64,000 nucleotides of DNA from an uncultured Thalassotalea sp. (GCA_947492575.1 CANLNK010000001.1:1054001-1118000), one strand, 5' to 3'; shown: positions 17,911 to 27,182, numbered from the stretch's first letter. Numbers and translations: made by a program. The notes: a model not told the origin generated them from the sequence alone.

Positions 17911-19503
17911 ATGAATGAAGCCGTAGTCGAGCTGTCTAGGTTGCAGTTCGCATCAACCGCTATGTTTCACTTTATATTTGTTCCATTGACCTTAGGGCTA
18001 AGTTTCCTACTGGCGATAATGGAATCGGTGTATGTGATGACAGGCAAGGAAATATACAAACAAATGACCAAGTTCTGGGGCAAGTTGTTTGGTATTAACT
18101 TCGCGATTGGTGTCGCGACCGGGCTTACAATGGAATTTCAATTCGGTATGAATTGGTCCTATTACTCTCATTACGTCGGAGACATCTTTGGTGCACCGTT
18201 AGCAATTGAGGGGCTGATGGCGTTTTTCCTCGAGTCTACTTTTGTGGGTTTGTTCTTCTTTGGCTGGGACAAAATGTCGAAAGTGAAACACTTATGTGCC
18301 ACTTGGCTTGTTGCACTTGGATCTAACTTCTCGGCACTTTGGATTTTAGTGGCTAATGGTTGGATGCAATATCCTGTTGGTGCTGAATTCAATGTTGAGT
18401 CAATGCGAATGGAGATGACGAATTTCGCCGATGTTATTTTCAGCCCCGTTGCACAAGTTAAGTTTGTTCACACTGTATCTGCTGGTTACGTTACTGGTGC
18501 AATTTTTGTGTTGGCTATCTCTAGTTACTACTTACTCAAAAATAAAGAAATAGCCTTTGCAAGACGCTCTTTCGCGATAGCTGCCAGCTTCGGTTTAGCG
18601 TCTGTACTCTCCGTGATCGTCTTAGGAGATGAGAGTGGCTATGAGTTAGGTGACGTTCAAAAAGTAAAACTCGCGGCAATTGAAGCCGAATATGAAACGC
18701 ATCCAGCTCCTGCACCATTTACGCTATTTGGTTTTCCAAATGACGAAACACAGGAAGTGGACTACGCGGTTAGAATTCCGTGGCTCATGGGGGTTATTGC
18801 AACCCGCTCAACCACCGAAGAGGTGATGGGCTTAAAAGAGCATGAAGCCAACAACCGCGAGCGAATTGTATCGGGTGTTCAAGCCTATAAGGTACTGGAG
18901 CCTGTTCGAAACGGCTCTGCCACTGACGCGCAGTTAGCGCAATTCGAAAAGCACAAAGATGATATGGGGTATGCCATGTTGTTAGAGCCTTTTGCCTCGG
19001 ATATTACCAACCCAAGTAAAGAAGCGTTAGCAAAAGCGGTAGATTATTCTACGCCCCCTGTGGCACCGCTGTTTTGGAGTTTCAGAATCATGGTGCTGTC
19101 AGGGTTCGTCATGCTATTTGTCTTTATTTGCGCCTTTTACTTCTCGACAAAGCATCAAATTACCAAGCCAAGATGGCTGCTTAAAGTGGCTTTATGGAGC
19201 CTGCCTTTACCCTGGATCGCTTCTGAAGCGGGCTGGTTTGTTGCCGAATACGGTCGTCAACCTTGGTCTATTGCAGAAGTGCTACCAGTCCACACAGCTG
19301 TGTCGAACCTAACTGAAGGGGAAATTTGGCTAACACTAATCGGCTATAACAGTTTTTATACCGTGATGTTTATTATCGCTTTTTATCTCATGCAAAAATT
19401 TGCTCGCAAAGGACCTAGTGAAATAGCCGCAGAGCAGGCGCTGCAAGAACAACAAGAGGCAGAGCTATTGAAATCATACAACGCTAAAGGAGTTCAAGCA
19501 TGA
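17911..19503 (+). CDS. cydA: Cytochrome bd ubiquinol oxidase subunit I
   Basis: The quinol-oxidising subunit of cytochrome bd, an inner-membrane terminal oxidase with high oxygen affinity that reduces oxygen to water. The 530-residue polytopic protein begins in the standard way (SRLQFASTAMFHFIFVPLTLG), with His20 matching the haem ligand His19 of E. coli. The signature GWFVAEYGRQPW lies near residue 440-451. The Q-loop region is present between helices six and seven. The stop overlaps the start of cydB by four bases (ATGA), so the two are translationally coupled. Transcription probably depends on the sigma-54 promoter at 17215. Confidence 0.97.
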   Translation: MNEAVVELSRLQFASTAMFHFIFVPLTLGLSFLLAIMESVYVMTGKEIYKQMTKFWGKLFGINFAIGVATGLTMEFQFGMNWSYYSHYVGDIFGAPLAIEGLMAFFLESTFVGLFFFGWDKMSKVKHLCATWLVALGSNFSALWILVANGWMQYPVGAEFNVESMRMEMTNFADVIFSPVAQVKFVHTVSAGYVTGAIFVLAISSYYLLKNKEIAFARRSFAIAASFGLASVLSVIVLGDESGYELGDVQKVKLAAIEAEYETHPAPAPFTLFGFPNDETQEVDYAVRIPWLMGVIATRSTTEEVMGLKEHEANNRERIVSGVQAYKVLEPVRNGSATDAQLAQFEKHKDDMGYAMLLEPFASDITNPSKEALAKAVDYSTPPVAPLFWSFRIMVLSGFVMLFVFICAFYFSTKHQITKPRWLLKVALWSLPLPWIASEAGWFVAEYGRQPWSIAEVLPVHTAVSNLTEGEIWLTLIGYNSFYTVMFIIAFYLMQKFARKGPSEIAAEQALQEQQEAELLKSYNAKGVQA

Positions 19504-20636
19504 TTGATTATGAAATGCTGAGAGTTATCTGGTGGGTGCTTATTGGCGTGTTATTGATTGGGTTTGCTGTCACAGATGGTTTTGACTTAGGTGTTGGCGC
19601 ACTGCTGACATTAGTTGGCAAAACTGACCAAGATAGACGAGTCATGATTAACACTATTGGCCCACATTGGGACGGTAACCAAGTATGGTTTATTACTGCG
19701 GGTGGTGCGATATTTGCTGCTTGGCCAATTATCTACGCAACTGCTTTTTCAGGCTTTTACGTCGCACTCGCGTTAACCTTAATTGCTTTGTGGATGCGCC
19801 CATTGGGCTTCGACTATCGCAGTAAACTGCCTAACCAAACGTGGCGAAAAGGCTGGGACTGGGCACTGTTTGCAGGCGGGATTATTCCATCACTTATCTT
19901 TGGTGTTGCCTTTGGTAACTTGTTGCTGGGCGTACCGTTTGAATTTGATGAGCGTTTAAAGCCAATTTATACCGGTAGCTTTTTTGAGTTGTTAAATCCT
20001 TTCGCAATTTTGGCTGGGCTAGTGTCTGTGGCGATGCTGCTCAATCACGGCGCAACTTGGTTACAACTTAAAACCGAAGGAATTCTGCATACCAGAGCAA
20101 GAGTGGTTTCAGTCACACTTTCATTAGCAACTGCAATGCTGTTCATTTTGGCTGGCGCATATCTAGCGTTAGGTGTCGACGGCTATGTCATTACTTCCGT
20201 TATTGATTCAGCAGCGACCAGCAACCCTATGGCAAAAGAAGTTACCATTGAAGCAGGTGCGTGGCTGAATAACTATCAGAAGTACCCTTGGATGATAGCG
20301 GCACCTGTATTGGGAATTTTCGCAGCAATCGCATGCGCAGTCTTTTCTAAAGCAAACCGAGATGGACTTGCATTTGTGGCAAGTGCACTGACCATGACGG
20401 GCATTATCCTCACGGCAGGTTTCTCGATGTTCCCATTTTTAATGCCATCGAGCTCAGTGCCGGCGGCCAGCCTGACGGTATGGGATGCAACATCGAGTTA
20501 TAAAACGTTAGAAATCATGTTCTACGTTGCCTGTATTTTTGTACCTGTCGTGCTGTCTTACACGGCATATGGTTTCTGGGTGATGCGTGGGCGAATTAAA
20601 CAAAGTGACCTTAATCAGTCACACGCTATTTACTAA
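19500..20636 (+). CDS. cydB: Cytochrome bd ubiquinol oxidase subunit II
   Basis: The second subunit of the bd oxidase, a 378-residue membrane protein with eight to nine hydrophobic helices. Family signatures include the start VIWWVLIGVLLIGFAVTDGFDLGVG and GPHWDGNQVWFITAGGA. It starts within the cydA stop codon and is followed 13 bp later by cydX. It forms the structural partner of CydA and stabilises the haem-containing subunit. Confidence 0.97.
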   Translation: MIDYEMLRVIWWVLIGVLLIGFAVTDGFDLGVGALLTLVGKTDQDRRVMINTIGPHWDGNQVWFITAGGAIFAAWPIIYATAFSGFYVALALTLIALWMRPLGFDYRSKLPNQTWRKGWDWALFAGGIIPSLIFGVAFGNLLLGVPFEFDERLKPIYTGSFFELLNPFAILAGLVSVAMLLNHGATWLQLKTEGILHTRARVVSVTLSLATAMLFILAGAYLALGVDGYVITSVIDSAATSNPMAKEVTIEAGAWLNNYQKYPWMIAAPVLGIFAAIACAVFSKANRDGLAFVASALTMTGIILTAGFSMFPFLMPSSSVPAASLTVWDATSSYKTLEIMFYVACIFVPVVLSYTAYGFWVMRGRIKQSDLNQSHAIY

Positions 20637-20649
20637 AAAGGGGAAGAAC

Positions 20650-20757
20650 ATGTGGTATTTCACTTGGATTTTAGGGGTTTTACTCGCTTGTTCATTTGGC
20701 ATTATTAATGCCATGTGGCTTGAGGCGACAGAAGACCTAGATAGAGAAGGCGACTAG
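20650..20757 (+). CDS. cydX: Cytochrome bd small subunit CydX
   Basis: A 35-residue single-helix membrane protein that is too short for most ORF lists. It starts MWYFTWILGVLLACSFG, contains one transmembrane helix (about 4-24), and ends in an acidic tail with the family-like ..NAMWLEATED segment. CydX (YbgT family) binds CydA and is needed for stable, active bd oxidase. A GGGGAAGA box precedes the ATG. It sits between cydB and cydD, its usual place. Confidence 0.93.
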   Translation: MWYFTWILGVLLACSFGIINAMWLEATEDLDREGD

Positions 20758-20761
20758 TTGC

Positions 20762-22402
20762 ATGAAACAGCCAGAAGTAGCATTGCCAGCAGAGGTAGCG
20801 AATTTTAAAAAGCTTCAAGCACACTTTCGTCCGCAGGTTATTGTGCTTGTGCTTTTAAAGTCCAGTTACTTTCTTGCACAAATTGTTTGCTTCTGGTTGT
20901 TTTCCGCGATGATGCACCAACTTATTGTTGCGCAGCAACATGTCGTTGAATCTCATTTTTATTGGTTTGGTGTTAGTGCATCTTGCTGGGTTTTACTCAG
21001 ACATACGGCGCAAAACTACGAAATTTCGTTTGATTTTAAGATCAAACAGGCGTTGGAAACACGTATTCATCAGCAATTGGCAATTCAGCAGCAAGCGCTT
21101 GCAAACCAATATTCTACCTTTCACTGGCAACAAGTTTTTCTTCAACATATTCCGGCAGTATCAGCATATTTGAGTCAGTACCTAGGGCAAAAATACTTAT
21201 CAGTGCTAATCCCATTATTTGCGTTGGTGGTGGTTTTTTCAGAAAACTGGTTGGTAGCAACTATGTTATTAGTGTCTTTACCCCTAGTGCCTGTGTTTAT
21301 GGTTTTAGTGGGGCATCGCGCAGCCAGTATTCATCGAAAGCATTTAGTGAGTTTGGAAAGGCTAGGTGGCATTTTTATTGATAGGCTGAAAGCACTTTCC
21401 ACAATAACGACCTTTAATCAGCATAAAGAACAGAGTCAATTACTTCACTCTGCAAGCAAACTCGTCAACCAGCAAACGATGAAAGTCGTTAGTGTGGCAT
21501 TTTTATCGACAACGGTTCTGGACTTCTTTGCCACGATATCGATTGCCTTGGTAGCAGTTTATATCGGCTTTAGTTTACTTGGCGAACTATCGATTGGGCC
21601 TGCGATGACATTGCAGCAAGGATTGTTTTTATTATTGCTTGCCCCTTTGTTGTTTTCTGAATTGAAGAACTTAGGCCGTTTGTATCATCAAAAAGCGGAG
21701 GCAGAAGCGGCGTGGGAAAGTCTTTTACCTTTAGTTAAGTTAGTTAAATGCTTGCCTGAACTTCATAAAAAAGGAGAATTTAGAGGTATTAATTGGCTTA
21801 GTTTTAAAGTCGAGACACCAACTATGTCTGCACCTATGCTGCACTTAATGCCAGGTCAGCGAGTACATCTTCAAGGGCCATCAGGAGCTGGTAAATCTAG
21901 TTTCCTGCATGCATTAATGGGCTTTATCGAGTCATCTCACTGTTTATCTGGTAGCAGTGTTTTACTAGGGCAATCGCCTGTTGTTTTACCGACTTCTGTG
22001 CGCGACAACCTATCTGTTGGTCACAGCTACAAAGATGAAGAGGTTTGGTCTGCTCTACAAAAGGTACAACTGGATAAGGTTGTCAAAGCGATGCCTCTAG
22101 GTTTAGACACTCAATTAGGAGAACACCCACCTTTGTCAGGGGGAGAGCTACAGCGACTAATGCTTGCACGAGTTCTGTTGAAGCCCGCAGACGTTATTTT
22201 GTTGGATGAGCCAACAGCACACCTACCTGAAGCGCAGCATGTTGAGCTATCCAAGCTCATTTATGAATTAACAAAAGGAAAGACGGTGATTTGGGCATCT
22301 CACAAGGCCTTGCCTAATGCTTGGTTTGATCTCGATTGGAGAATTTCAGACGGGGTCATAAAAACCTATAAAGCGACTATTGGGGTGAAACACAATGCGT
22401 AG
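20762..22402 (+). CDS. cydD: CydD-like thiol reductant ABC exporter subunit
   Basis: One half of the heterodimeric CydDC exporter, which moves cysteine and glutathione (and is linked to haem handling) across the inner membrane and is needed to assemble cytochrome bd. The 546-residue protein has an N-terminal six-helix membrane domain (about 20-300) and a C-terminal ATPase with Walker A GPSGAGKSS, signature LSGGELQR and Walker B VILLDEP. It is slightly shorter than the E. coli protein. It starts four bases after cydX and overlaps the next gene by eight bases, so the cluster is one operon. Confidence 0.93.
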   Translation: MKQPEVALPAEVANFKKLQAHFRPQVIVLVLLKSSYFLAQIVCFWLFSAMMHQLIVAQQHVVESHFYWFGVSASCWVLLRHTAQNYEISFDFKIKQALETRIHQQLAIQQQALANQYSTFHWQQVFLQHIPAVSAYLSQYLGQKYLSVLIPLFALVVVFSENWLVATMLLVSLPLVPVFMVLVGHRAASIHRKHLVSLERLGGIFIDRLKALSTITTFNQHKEQSQLLHSASKLVNQQTMKVVSVAFLSTTVLDFFATISIALVAVYIGFSLLGELSIGPAMTLQQGLFLLLLAPLLFSELKNLGRLYHQKAEAEAAWESLLPLVKLVKCLPELHKKGEFRGINWLSFKVETPTMSAPMLHLMPGQRVHLQGPSGAGKSSFLHALMGFIESSHCLSGSSVLLGQSPVVLPTSVRDNLSVGHSYKDEEVWSALQKVQLDKVVKAMPLGLDTQLGEHPPLSGGELQRLMLARVLLKPADVILLDEPTAHLPEAQHVELSKLIYELTKGKTVIWASHKALPNAWFDLDWRISDGVIKTYKATIGVKHNA

Positions 22403-23930
22403 TCCATGGTTGGCTTTATTCTTGGCAATTATTCATGGGCTTTCAGGCTTAGCTATTCTGCTGATTGCTTCGTGGTTTATCGCGGCCTGTGCGGTCGCGG
22501 GTATGGGCTTTAACTATGTGTTACCGGCGGTAGCGATTAGAGGACTAGCATTGCTGCGTATCAGTAGTGGTTATGGTGAAATGTGGTTATCGCACCAACA
22601 ACTGTTAGCAAAACTTGCAAAGCTAAGGTTGACACTCTTCCAAAATTTAGAAAATCAAACCGACAACTTAAGAGCTACAGAAACTGACAAGCTTAGCTAT
22701 CAAAGCCAAGATATCGCCTCTATTTGGGTTGGCTGGGTACATCAAAATGCGACAGCGCTCTTGGCAATGTTTGCGATGAGTGTTTTTGTGTTTTTCGCGC
22801 TACCTGTGTTTTCGTTTGAGTGGTTTGTTTTTATGGGGTGGAGTTTAATTATATACGCTTGGCTAATGCTCTCTGAAGTTAAGCGGGCACAGCGTAAAAT
22901 TCTTCGTCGCGCTGAATTTGAATTCAAGATGGAACATCATATTGAAACAGCCCCTATATGGCATATGATGCCTACCTATCAATATCCAAAATGTCATTCT
23001 ATATATGACGCTGAAAAGCAAGATAAGCAGCGGATAGAGTGGGCGTTTAGCTTATTGCTACTTGGTAGTTTAACCGCACTGTTGTTTGTGATTATAAAAA
23101 CAGACGCTTTGGTTGGTATCGCTGGTATAGCGCCTGTTGCCTTAGTGCTGCCAATGGCAATGTTGGCTGCAAATGATTGGTTTGGTCGTGTCTTTCACAC
23201 GAGAAGCAGGCTGCAAGATTATCTCACCAGTAAGACAGGGGTGAGCCAGCAATCGACAACCCAAAATGAACGATTGAATACGCAGGTTAACAGCTTGCAG
23301 TTAATACACTTTCAGGTAAATGAGAGTGCGCAAGATAGCGTTGAATTGACGTTGGAGCATGCTAGTTTAACGTTGCTCACAGGTCCTTCAGGAAGTGGAA
23401 AGAGTCGATTGTTACAGGCGATATCTGGTTTGCTACCGCATAGAGGACGCAAACTTGTAAACGGCGTAGCTATACAAAGTAATACGTTAGTTAGTGATGT
23501 CGCCTACATTGACCAACACCCTTATTGCCTGTCTGGGACATTACGACAAAACTTACTTATTGCACGAGATGATGCAAAGGATTCGGAATTAACGCGTTGC
23601 TTGTCGCAAGTAGGTTTGGATGATTTTTCAGATTTAGATGAGTGGTTAGGGGAGGGAGGAAGAATACTTTCAGGCGGTGAGTTAAAACGAATGGGCTTGG
23701 CACGTGCGCTACTTTGTCTGCAATCCACTGTGTTAATCGACGAACCGTTTGAAGCCCTAGATGCCGAGAATGTAGAGGTTATTGCAAATGTTTTAAATCA
23801 AATGAAGGACGTTAAAAAGCTGGTGTTGGCCAGCCACATCATTCCGCCAAATTTAAGAGTTGATAAGCAAATATCACTCAAAGAAAAGGCTAGTGAGGTT
23901 GAATTGAATCCATCGTGTGGAGCGCGCTAG
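22395..23930 (+). CDS. cydC: CydC-like thiol reductant ABC exporter subunit
   Basis: The partner of CydD in the heterodimeric exporter needed for bd oxidase assembly. The 511-residue protein has membrane helices at the N-terminus that begin almost at the start codon, with the CydC-like segment ASWFIAACAVAGMGFNYVLPA. The ATPase domain carries Walker A GPSGSGKSR, signature LSGGELKR and Walker B TVLIDEP. It is about 60 residues shorter than E. coli CydC, partly in the membrane domain and linker. It overlaps cydD by eight bases. Confidence 0.92.
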   Translation: MRSPWLALFLAIIHGLSGLAILLIASWFIAACAVAGMGFNYVLPAVAIRGLALLRISSGYGEMWLSHQQLLAKLAKLRLTLFQNLENQTDNLRATETDKLSYQSQDIASIWVGWVHQNATALLAMFAMSVFVFFALPVFSFEWFVFMGWSLIIYAWLMLSEVKRAQRKILRRAEFEFKMEHHIETAPIWHMMPTYQYPKCHSIYDAEKQDKQRIEWAFSLLLLGSLTALLFVIIKTDALVGIAGIAPVALVLPMAMLAANDWFGRVFHTRSRLQDYLTSKTGVSQQSTTQNERLNTQVNSLQLIHFQVNESAQDSVELTLEHASLTLLTGPSGSGKSRLLQAISGLLPHRGRKLVNGVAIQSNTLVSDVAYIDQHPYCLSGTLRQNLLIARDDAKDSELTRCLSQVGLDDFSDLDEWLGEGGRILSGGELKRMGLARALLCLQSTVLIDEPFEALDAENVEVIANVLNQMKDVKKLVLASHIIPPNLRVDKQISLKEKASEVELNPSCGAR

Positions 23931-23931
23931 C

Positions 23932-24510
23932 GTGTCGAGCATTAGCGTTTACCCTATCCTGATATGTTCTGATGTTGAAGTTCCCTGCAATGAATATAGT
24001 TGCAATGACGAACTTACCAATACCGAAACTAACGCAAGCACGAAAACAGACACCAAAAGCCAAAAGAACTATTTGGTGGTCAACAGCACTTGTGAATGTG
24101 CAGCCCTTGTTATCAACCGTCATTTGATGATTGATGACATCGAGAGAGTTATCGATAAGGTTACTCAATTTCATGTTGAGCTAGAGTGGATTTTGTTAGT
24201 CGAAAAGCCAGAACACCCCGAGGTGGTTTGCGCGCTTCAAAAACTAAGTGGTGGTGTAATCGCTGGTGACAAAACCTCGCTCTCCGTTATTGCTCATACT
24301 GCGTCGCTTGATGCTTGCCAATTTGAGGAACTCAGCGAACATCAAGTATTTCTATTGGGGCATGTTGAGTGTTTGGTATTAGCAACGAATAGTAAGCGTC
24401 AACTTGGCTTTTTAATTGAGAACAATCTATTTGCAAGTGAACATATGACGTCATTGGACGGAAAGCCCAATAGCCGATTGTTAAAGGCGAGCAGTTATAC
24501 GTTTAACTGA
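23932..24510 (+). CDS. Unknown protein at the end of the cyd cluster
   Basis: A protein of about 192 residues with no recognised family. It starts at a GTG two bases after the cydC stop, with GGAG nine bases upstream; an earlier in-frame GTG at 23917 would overlap cydC. The N-terminal half has several Cys (VPCNEYSCNDE and NSTCECAALV). The C-terminal half alternates helices and strands and has no membrane segment or signal peptide. Its tight spacing shows co-transcription with the cyd genes, suggesting a role in oxidase assembly or regulation. That is inference from position only. It is convergent with the HAD phosphatase gene seven bases away. Confidence 0.75.
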   Translation: MSSISVYPILICSDVEVPCNEYSCNDELTNTETNASTKTDTKSQKNYLVVNSTCECAALVINRHLMIDDIERVIDKVTQFHVELEWILLVEKPEHPEVVCALQKLSGGVIAGDKTSLSVIAHTASLDACQFEELSEHQVFLLGHVECLVLATNSKRQLGFLIENNLFASEHMTSLDGKPNSRLLKASSYTFN

Positions 24511-24517
24511 AACACCG

Positions 24518-25354
24518 TTAGAGACTAAACTTTTCTCTCAGAAACCTGGCAACACCATCCTCGTCATGGTGCCCAATAACTGCAGTGGCAGCATCTTTAA
24601 TTTGCGGTTTTGCGTTTGCTGGGGCATAGCACTCGTCTGCAATGGCAAACATGCTTAAATCGTTATCACCATCTCCAAAACATATCACAGAATCTAAATC
24701 GAGCTGCTGTCTTAACTTCATGATCGCTGCTCCTTTGCTGGCATCAGTGTGGTGGATATCAATCCAGCTAAAATCGCCACGTTCAATAGCTTGGCCGTAG
24801 TAGGCGATAAGGTGAGGTAGGTTCGCTATTTTGTGCGCAGCATTCTCAATATCTGGCGTCGGACCTATCATGCTGATGTTGGTAATGTGTAGTTGTGATG
24901 GCATTTGGCTCATCGGCAACACCTCTGCGCCTTTTAGCTTACTGAAGCGTTCTAACATTCGTTGCTCCGTCGTGTTTTTAAATTCTCCGTGAAACAGGTA
25001 GCGCTGATGATTGTCGTCCATGGCACTAATAAATGGGGTCGCTGAGTCAGCCTCTAGTGCCTTTAAAGCGAGTGTGGTTTCAGGAAAGGTCAAGCTATTA
25101 TCAAAACTAAAGTGCTCTTTCGTTGGGCACCAAGTTACAACTCCATTGGTATATATCTGGGGCAATGAAAAAGTGTGATCTTTTAATATGGTCGCTGCTG
25201 ACAGGTAACTACGACCGGTTGCAATAGTGTAATGAATGCCTGCTTCATCCATCGCGCGAAGTGTTTGTAATGTATATTCGCTCAGTCGCGATTGTTTATT
25301 TAGCAGCGTTTGGTCTAGGTCAAATACAACGAGCGGCGAAGCGGTTTTTGTCAT
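24518..25354 (-). CDS. Cof-type HAD family hydrolase
   Basis: A 278-residue cytosolic phosphatase of the HAD superfamily, Cof subfamily with a C2B cap. Motif I is DLDQT with nucleophile Asp12 and acid/base Asp14. Motif II is TGR at about residue 46-48. Motifs III and IV are present at DASKGAAIMKL and CFGDGDNDLSMF. Such enzymes dephosphorylate sugar phosphates, pyridoxal phosphate or FMN; the substrate cannot be told from sequence. It is followed upstream by a small gene on the same strand. Confidence 0.92.
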   Translation of the reverse strand: MTKTASPLVVFDLDQTLLNKQSRLSEYTLQTLRAMDEAGIHYTIATGRSYLSAATILKDHTFSLPQIYTNGVVTWCPTKEHFSFDNSLTFPETTLALKALEADSATPFISAMDDNHQRYLFHGEFKNTTEQRMLERFSKLKGAEVLPMSQMPSQLHITNISMIGPTPDIENAAHKIANLPHLIAYYGQAIERGDFSWIDIHHTDASKGAAIMKLRQQLDLDSVICFGDGDNDLSMFAIADECYAPANAKPQIKDAATAVIGHHDEDGVARFLREKFSL

Positions 25355-25380
25355 TTTATGCCTTGATGGATAAGTGTTTA

Positions 25381-25701
25381 TTAATGCAGATGCTTGAGCA
25401 CGGCATAAGGGTTCTTTCTCAATGGTACTTCTAAACGGTTGTTGCCGTTTTTTGTCCGCTGGCCGACCATTTCATCGTACGCACTTTCGTGCCGAAGGAC
25501 AATTTCTGCTACGTCTAGTTTTTCAAAGTGCTCGCGCATTTTTGTGAGGTTTCTCGTCGTCAGCGTTTTGTCTTCAGATTGCCAAACCACATGTTCATCA
25601 CCGTCGATTACCACGATGGCCTGATAAAGGGCTTGTTCTAATGAATTAATGATGAGCTTGTCGATACGCATTGTACTTAGTTGTTTGTATAATAATTTCA
25701 T
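25381..25701 (-). CDS. Small DUF6482-like protein
   Basis: A protein of 106 residues with the layout of the DUF6482 family: a short N-terminal helix, then strands containing YQAIVVIDGDEHVVWQ, and a C-terminal helix. The ORF extends to 25752, but the first 17 residues lack coding character and the ATG at 25701 has an AGAGGA box five bases ahead. The function is unknown. It precedes the HAD hydrolase gene on the same strand by 26 bp and may be co-transcribed. Confidence 0.7.
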   Translation of the reverse strand: MKLLYKQLSTMRIDKLIINSLEQALYQAIVVIDGDEHVVWQSEDKTLTTRNLTKMREHFEKLDVAEIVLRHESAYDEMVGQRTKNGNNRLEVPLRKNPYAVLKHLH

Positions 25702-25815
25702 ACATCCTCTTAACGCAGCATTTCTTTTCAGGTAAGGCTTTCTGCTGCTCAATTACGCTTTAAAAGTAAAATTACGTGATGCACGCTGGTTTTGATCAAT
25801 AGCTAAGTGTGCGTA

Positions 25816-26567
25816 TTAGTTTATATTGAGTTGTTTAAATCTTGCGATGTTATTGGCAATGAGTACTTTAGGGAAGTGCTGATTAAATGCTGAGATGAGA
25901 GCTTCAGCGTTAGGCTTTCCCTTCGAAACAATTAAGTATCCATTAACCGTTTGGAGGTTCGCTAGTGATAGCCAAATTCGATCGGCCAAATATTTATCTT
26001 TATTAATCAAATAATTTAGATAGCCTGTTTCAGCGTACAGAGCGTTAACTCGCTTGGAGGCTAACATGTTCGCCCCTGCTGCAGGACTTGTTACTTCATA
26101 GGTGAACCACCCCGGTTTGTTTAACGCATTAGGGATATAGCTAGAGCGTTCTATGGCGACAATACCGCCATCCATTTGCTGATATAGCTCACCTTTTAAA
26201 GTGTAAATGCCAAGTTGTTGCTTTATGATTGGCTGCTCCGAAAAGTAAAAGATTTGCCTTCGCTCTTCGGTTGGCCACATTCCAGCTATGATACATCGGC
26301 CAGCCCCTGCGTCTTGAAGCGCTCTTGCCCAAGAAGAAAATACGACGTCTATTTTAATGCCAGCTATGCGAAATGATTCGATAACGAGTTGATTTAATGG
26401 CCCTGTGTTTCATATTCGCTTGCTGAATAGGGTGGTTGCTCTACCGCACACAGTGTTTCAAACGGAGAGCTTTTAGGGGCAAGCCCCTCGATTTCTTCCG
26501 CATAGCTTCTACTTACAAACGAAGCGAACAACGCTAATAAGCCGAAAAACCTTTTATACTTAACCAT
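25816..26567 (-). pseudogene. Family 3 solute-binding protein, frameshifted
   Basis: A periplasmic amino-acid-binding-type protein (SBP_bac_3). Reading from an ATG at 26567 gives a signal peptide (MVKYKRFFGLLALFASFVSRSYA) split by a frameshift: the first frame stops near 26398. One frame over, translation continues from GPLNQLVIESFRIAG into AGMWPTEERRQIFYFSEQP and then to the end at 25816. Restoring one G to the GGG at 26401-26403 (minus strand) joins the two. The rebuilt protein is about 250 residues, normal for soluble DUF-type family 3 proteins that stand alone without an ABC transporter. It has no transporter genes beside it. Assembly error is possible. Confidence 0.72.
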
Positions 26568-26633
26568 CAAAGCTTGTCCATGAGCTTAATCTAAGTGGAG
26601 TCGATAGTTGTCCTCACTCACACCTTATCTTAT

Positions 26634-27182
26634 TTAATTTAGCTTACTGTCTTTCCAGTATTTTGTGCCTTGCAGTGTTGCTTGTAAGGCGAGACCCGTC
26701 TCTGTCATTTGATAGACCGAAACTCCATTAATGATAGTACCGGCAGTACTGCCTTCAGCTCCTTTTTTACCAGACTTGGCAGCAGCATCAGCTTGGCCTG
26801 AAAAGTCCCAACCTTTTTCGATGAAGTCATTCATGGCATCTTCTTCATGGAAAATAAATACCGCACGAAAGTCCTTAACGCCCAGTCCTATACCAACGCC
26901 AACTGTGCCCATTTTCATATAGGTGTTCTTACCCGTTTTGTTGCTATGGACAACGCCTTTACCACCACCTGCAGAAACAAATATAACGTTTACACCGATA
27001 TTAGAAAACGTGGCATAGCCAACGGCATTGGCGACTTTTGCTTTCGTTTCAGGCTGTTCCTTATAGAGTCTCTGTAGAATTTCACTACTTTCTTCGAGTA
27101 TTTCTTTTCGATCCTTTTCTGCCCCTGCAAGAACCGGCAGAGAAAAAGTGAGTAGCGTTAAGAATGCCAATATCGTTTTCAT
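26634..27182 (-). CDS. SYLF domain (YSC84-like) lipid-binding protein
   Basis: A 182-residue protein with a signal peptide (MKTILAFLTLLTFSLPVLAGA) and a SYLF/YSC84 domain, seen in AVGYATFSNIGVNVIFVSAGGGKGVV and MGTVGVGIGLGVKDFRAVFIF. The domain binds lipids in eukaryotic homologues; in bacteria it is periplasmic or outer-membrane associated and its role is unclear. The open frame reaches 27209, but the signal peptide begins at 27182 with AAGG upstream. It is a single gene. Confidence 0.88.
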   Translation of the reverse strand: MKTILAFLTLLTFSLPVLAGAEKDRKEILEESSEILQRLYKEQPETKAKVANAVGYATFSNIGVNVIFVSAGGGKGVVHSNKTGKNTYMKMGTVGVGIGLGVKDFRAVFIFHEEDAMNDFIEKGWDFSGQADAAAKSGKKGAEGSTAGTIINGVSVYQMTETGLALQATLQGTKYWKDSKLN

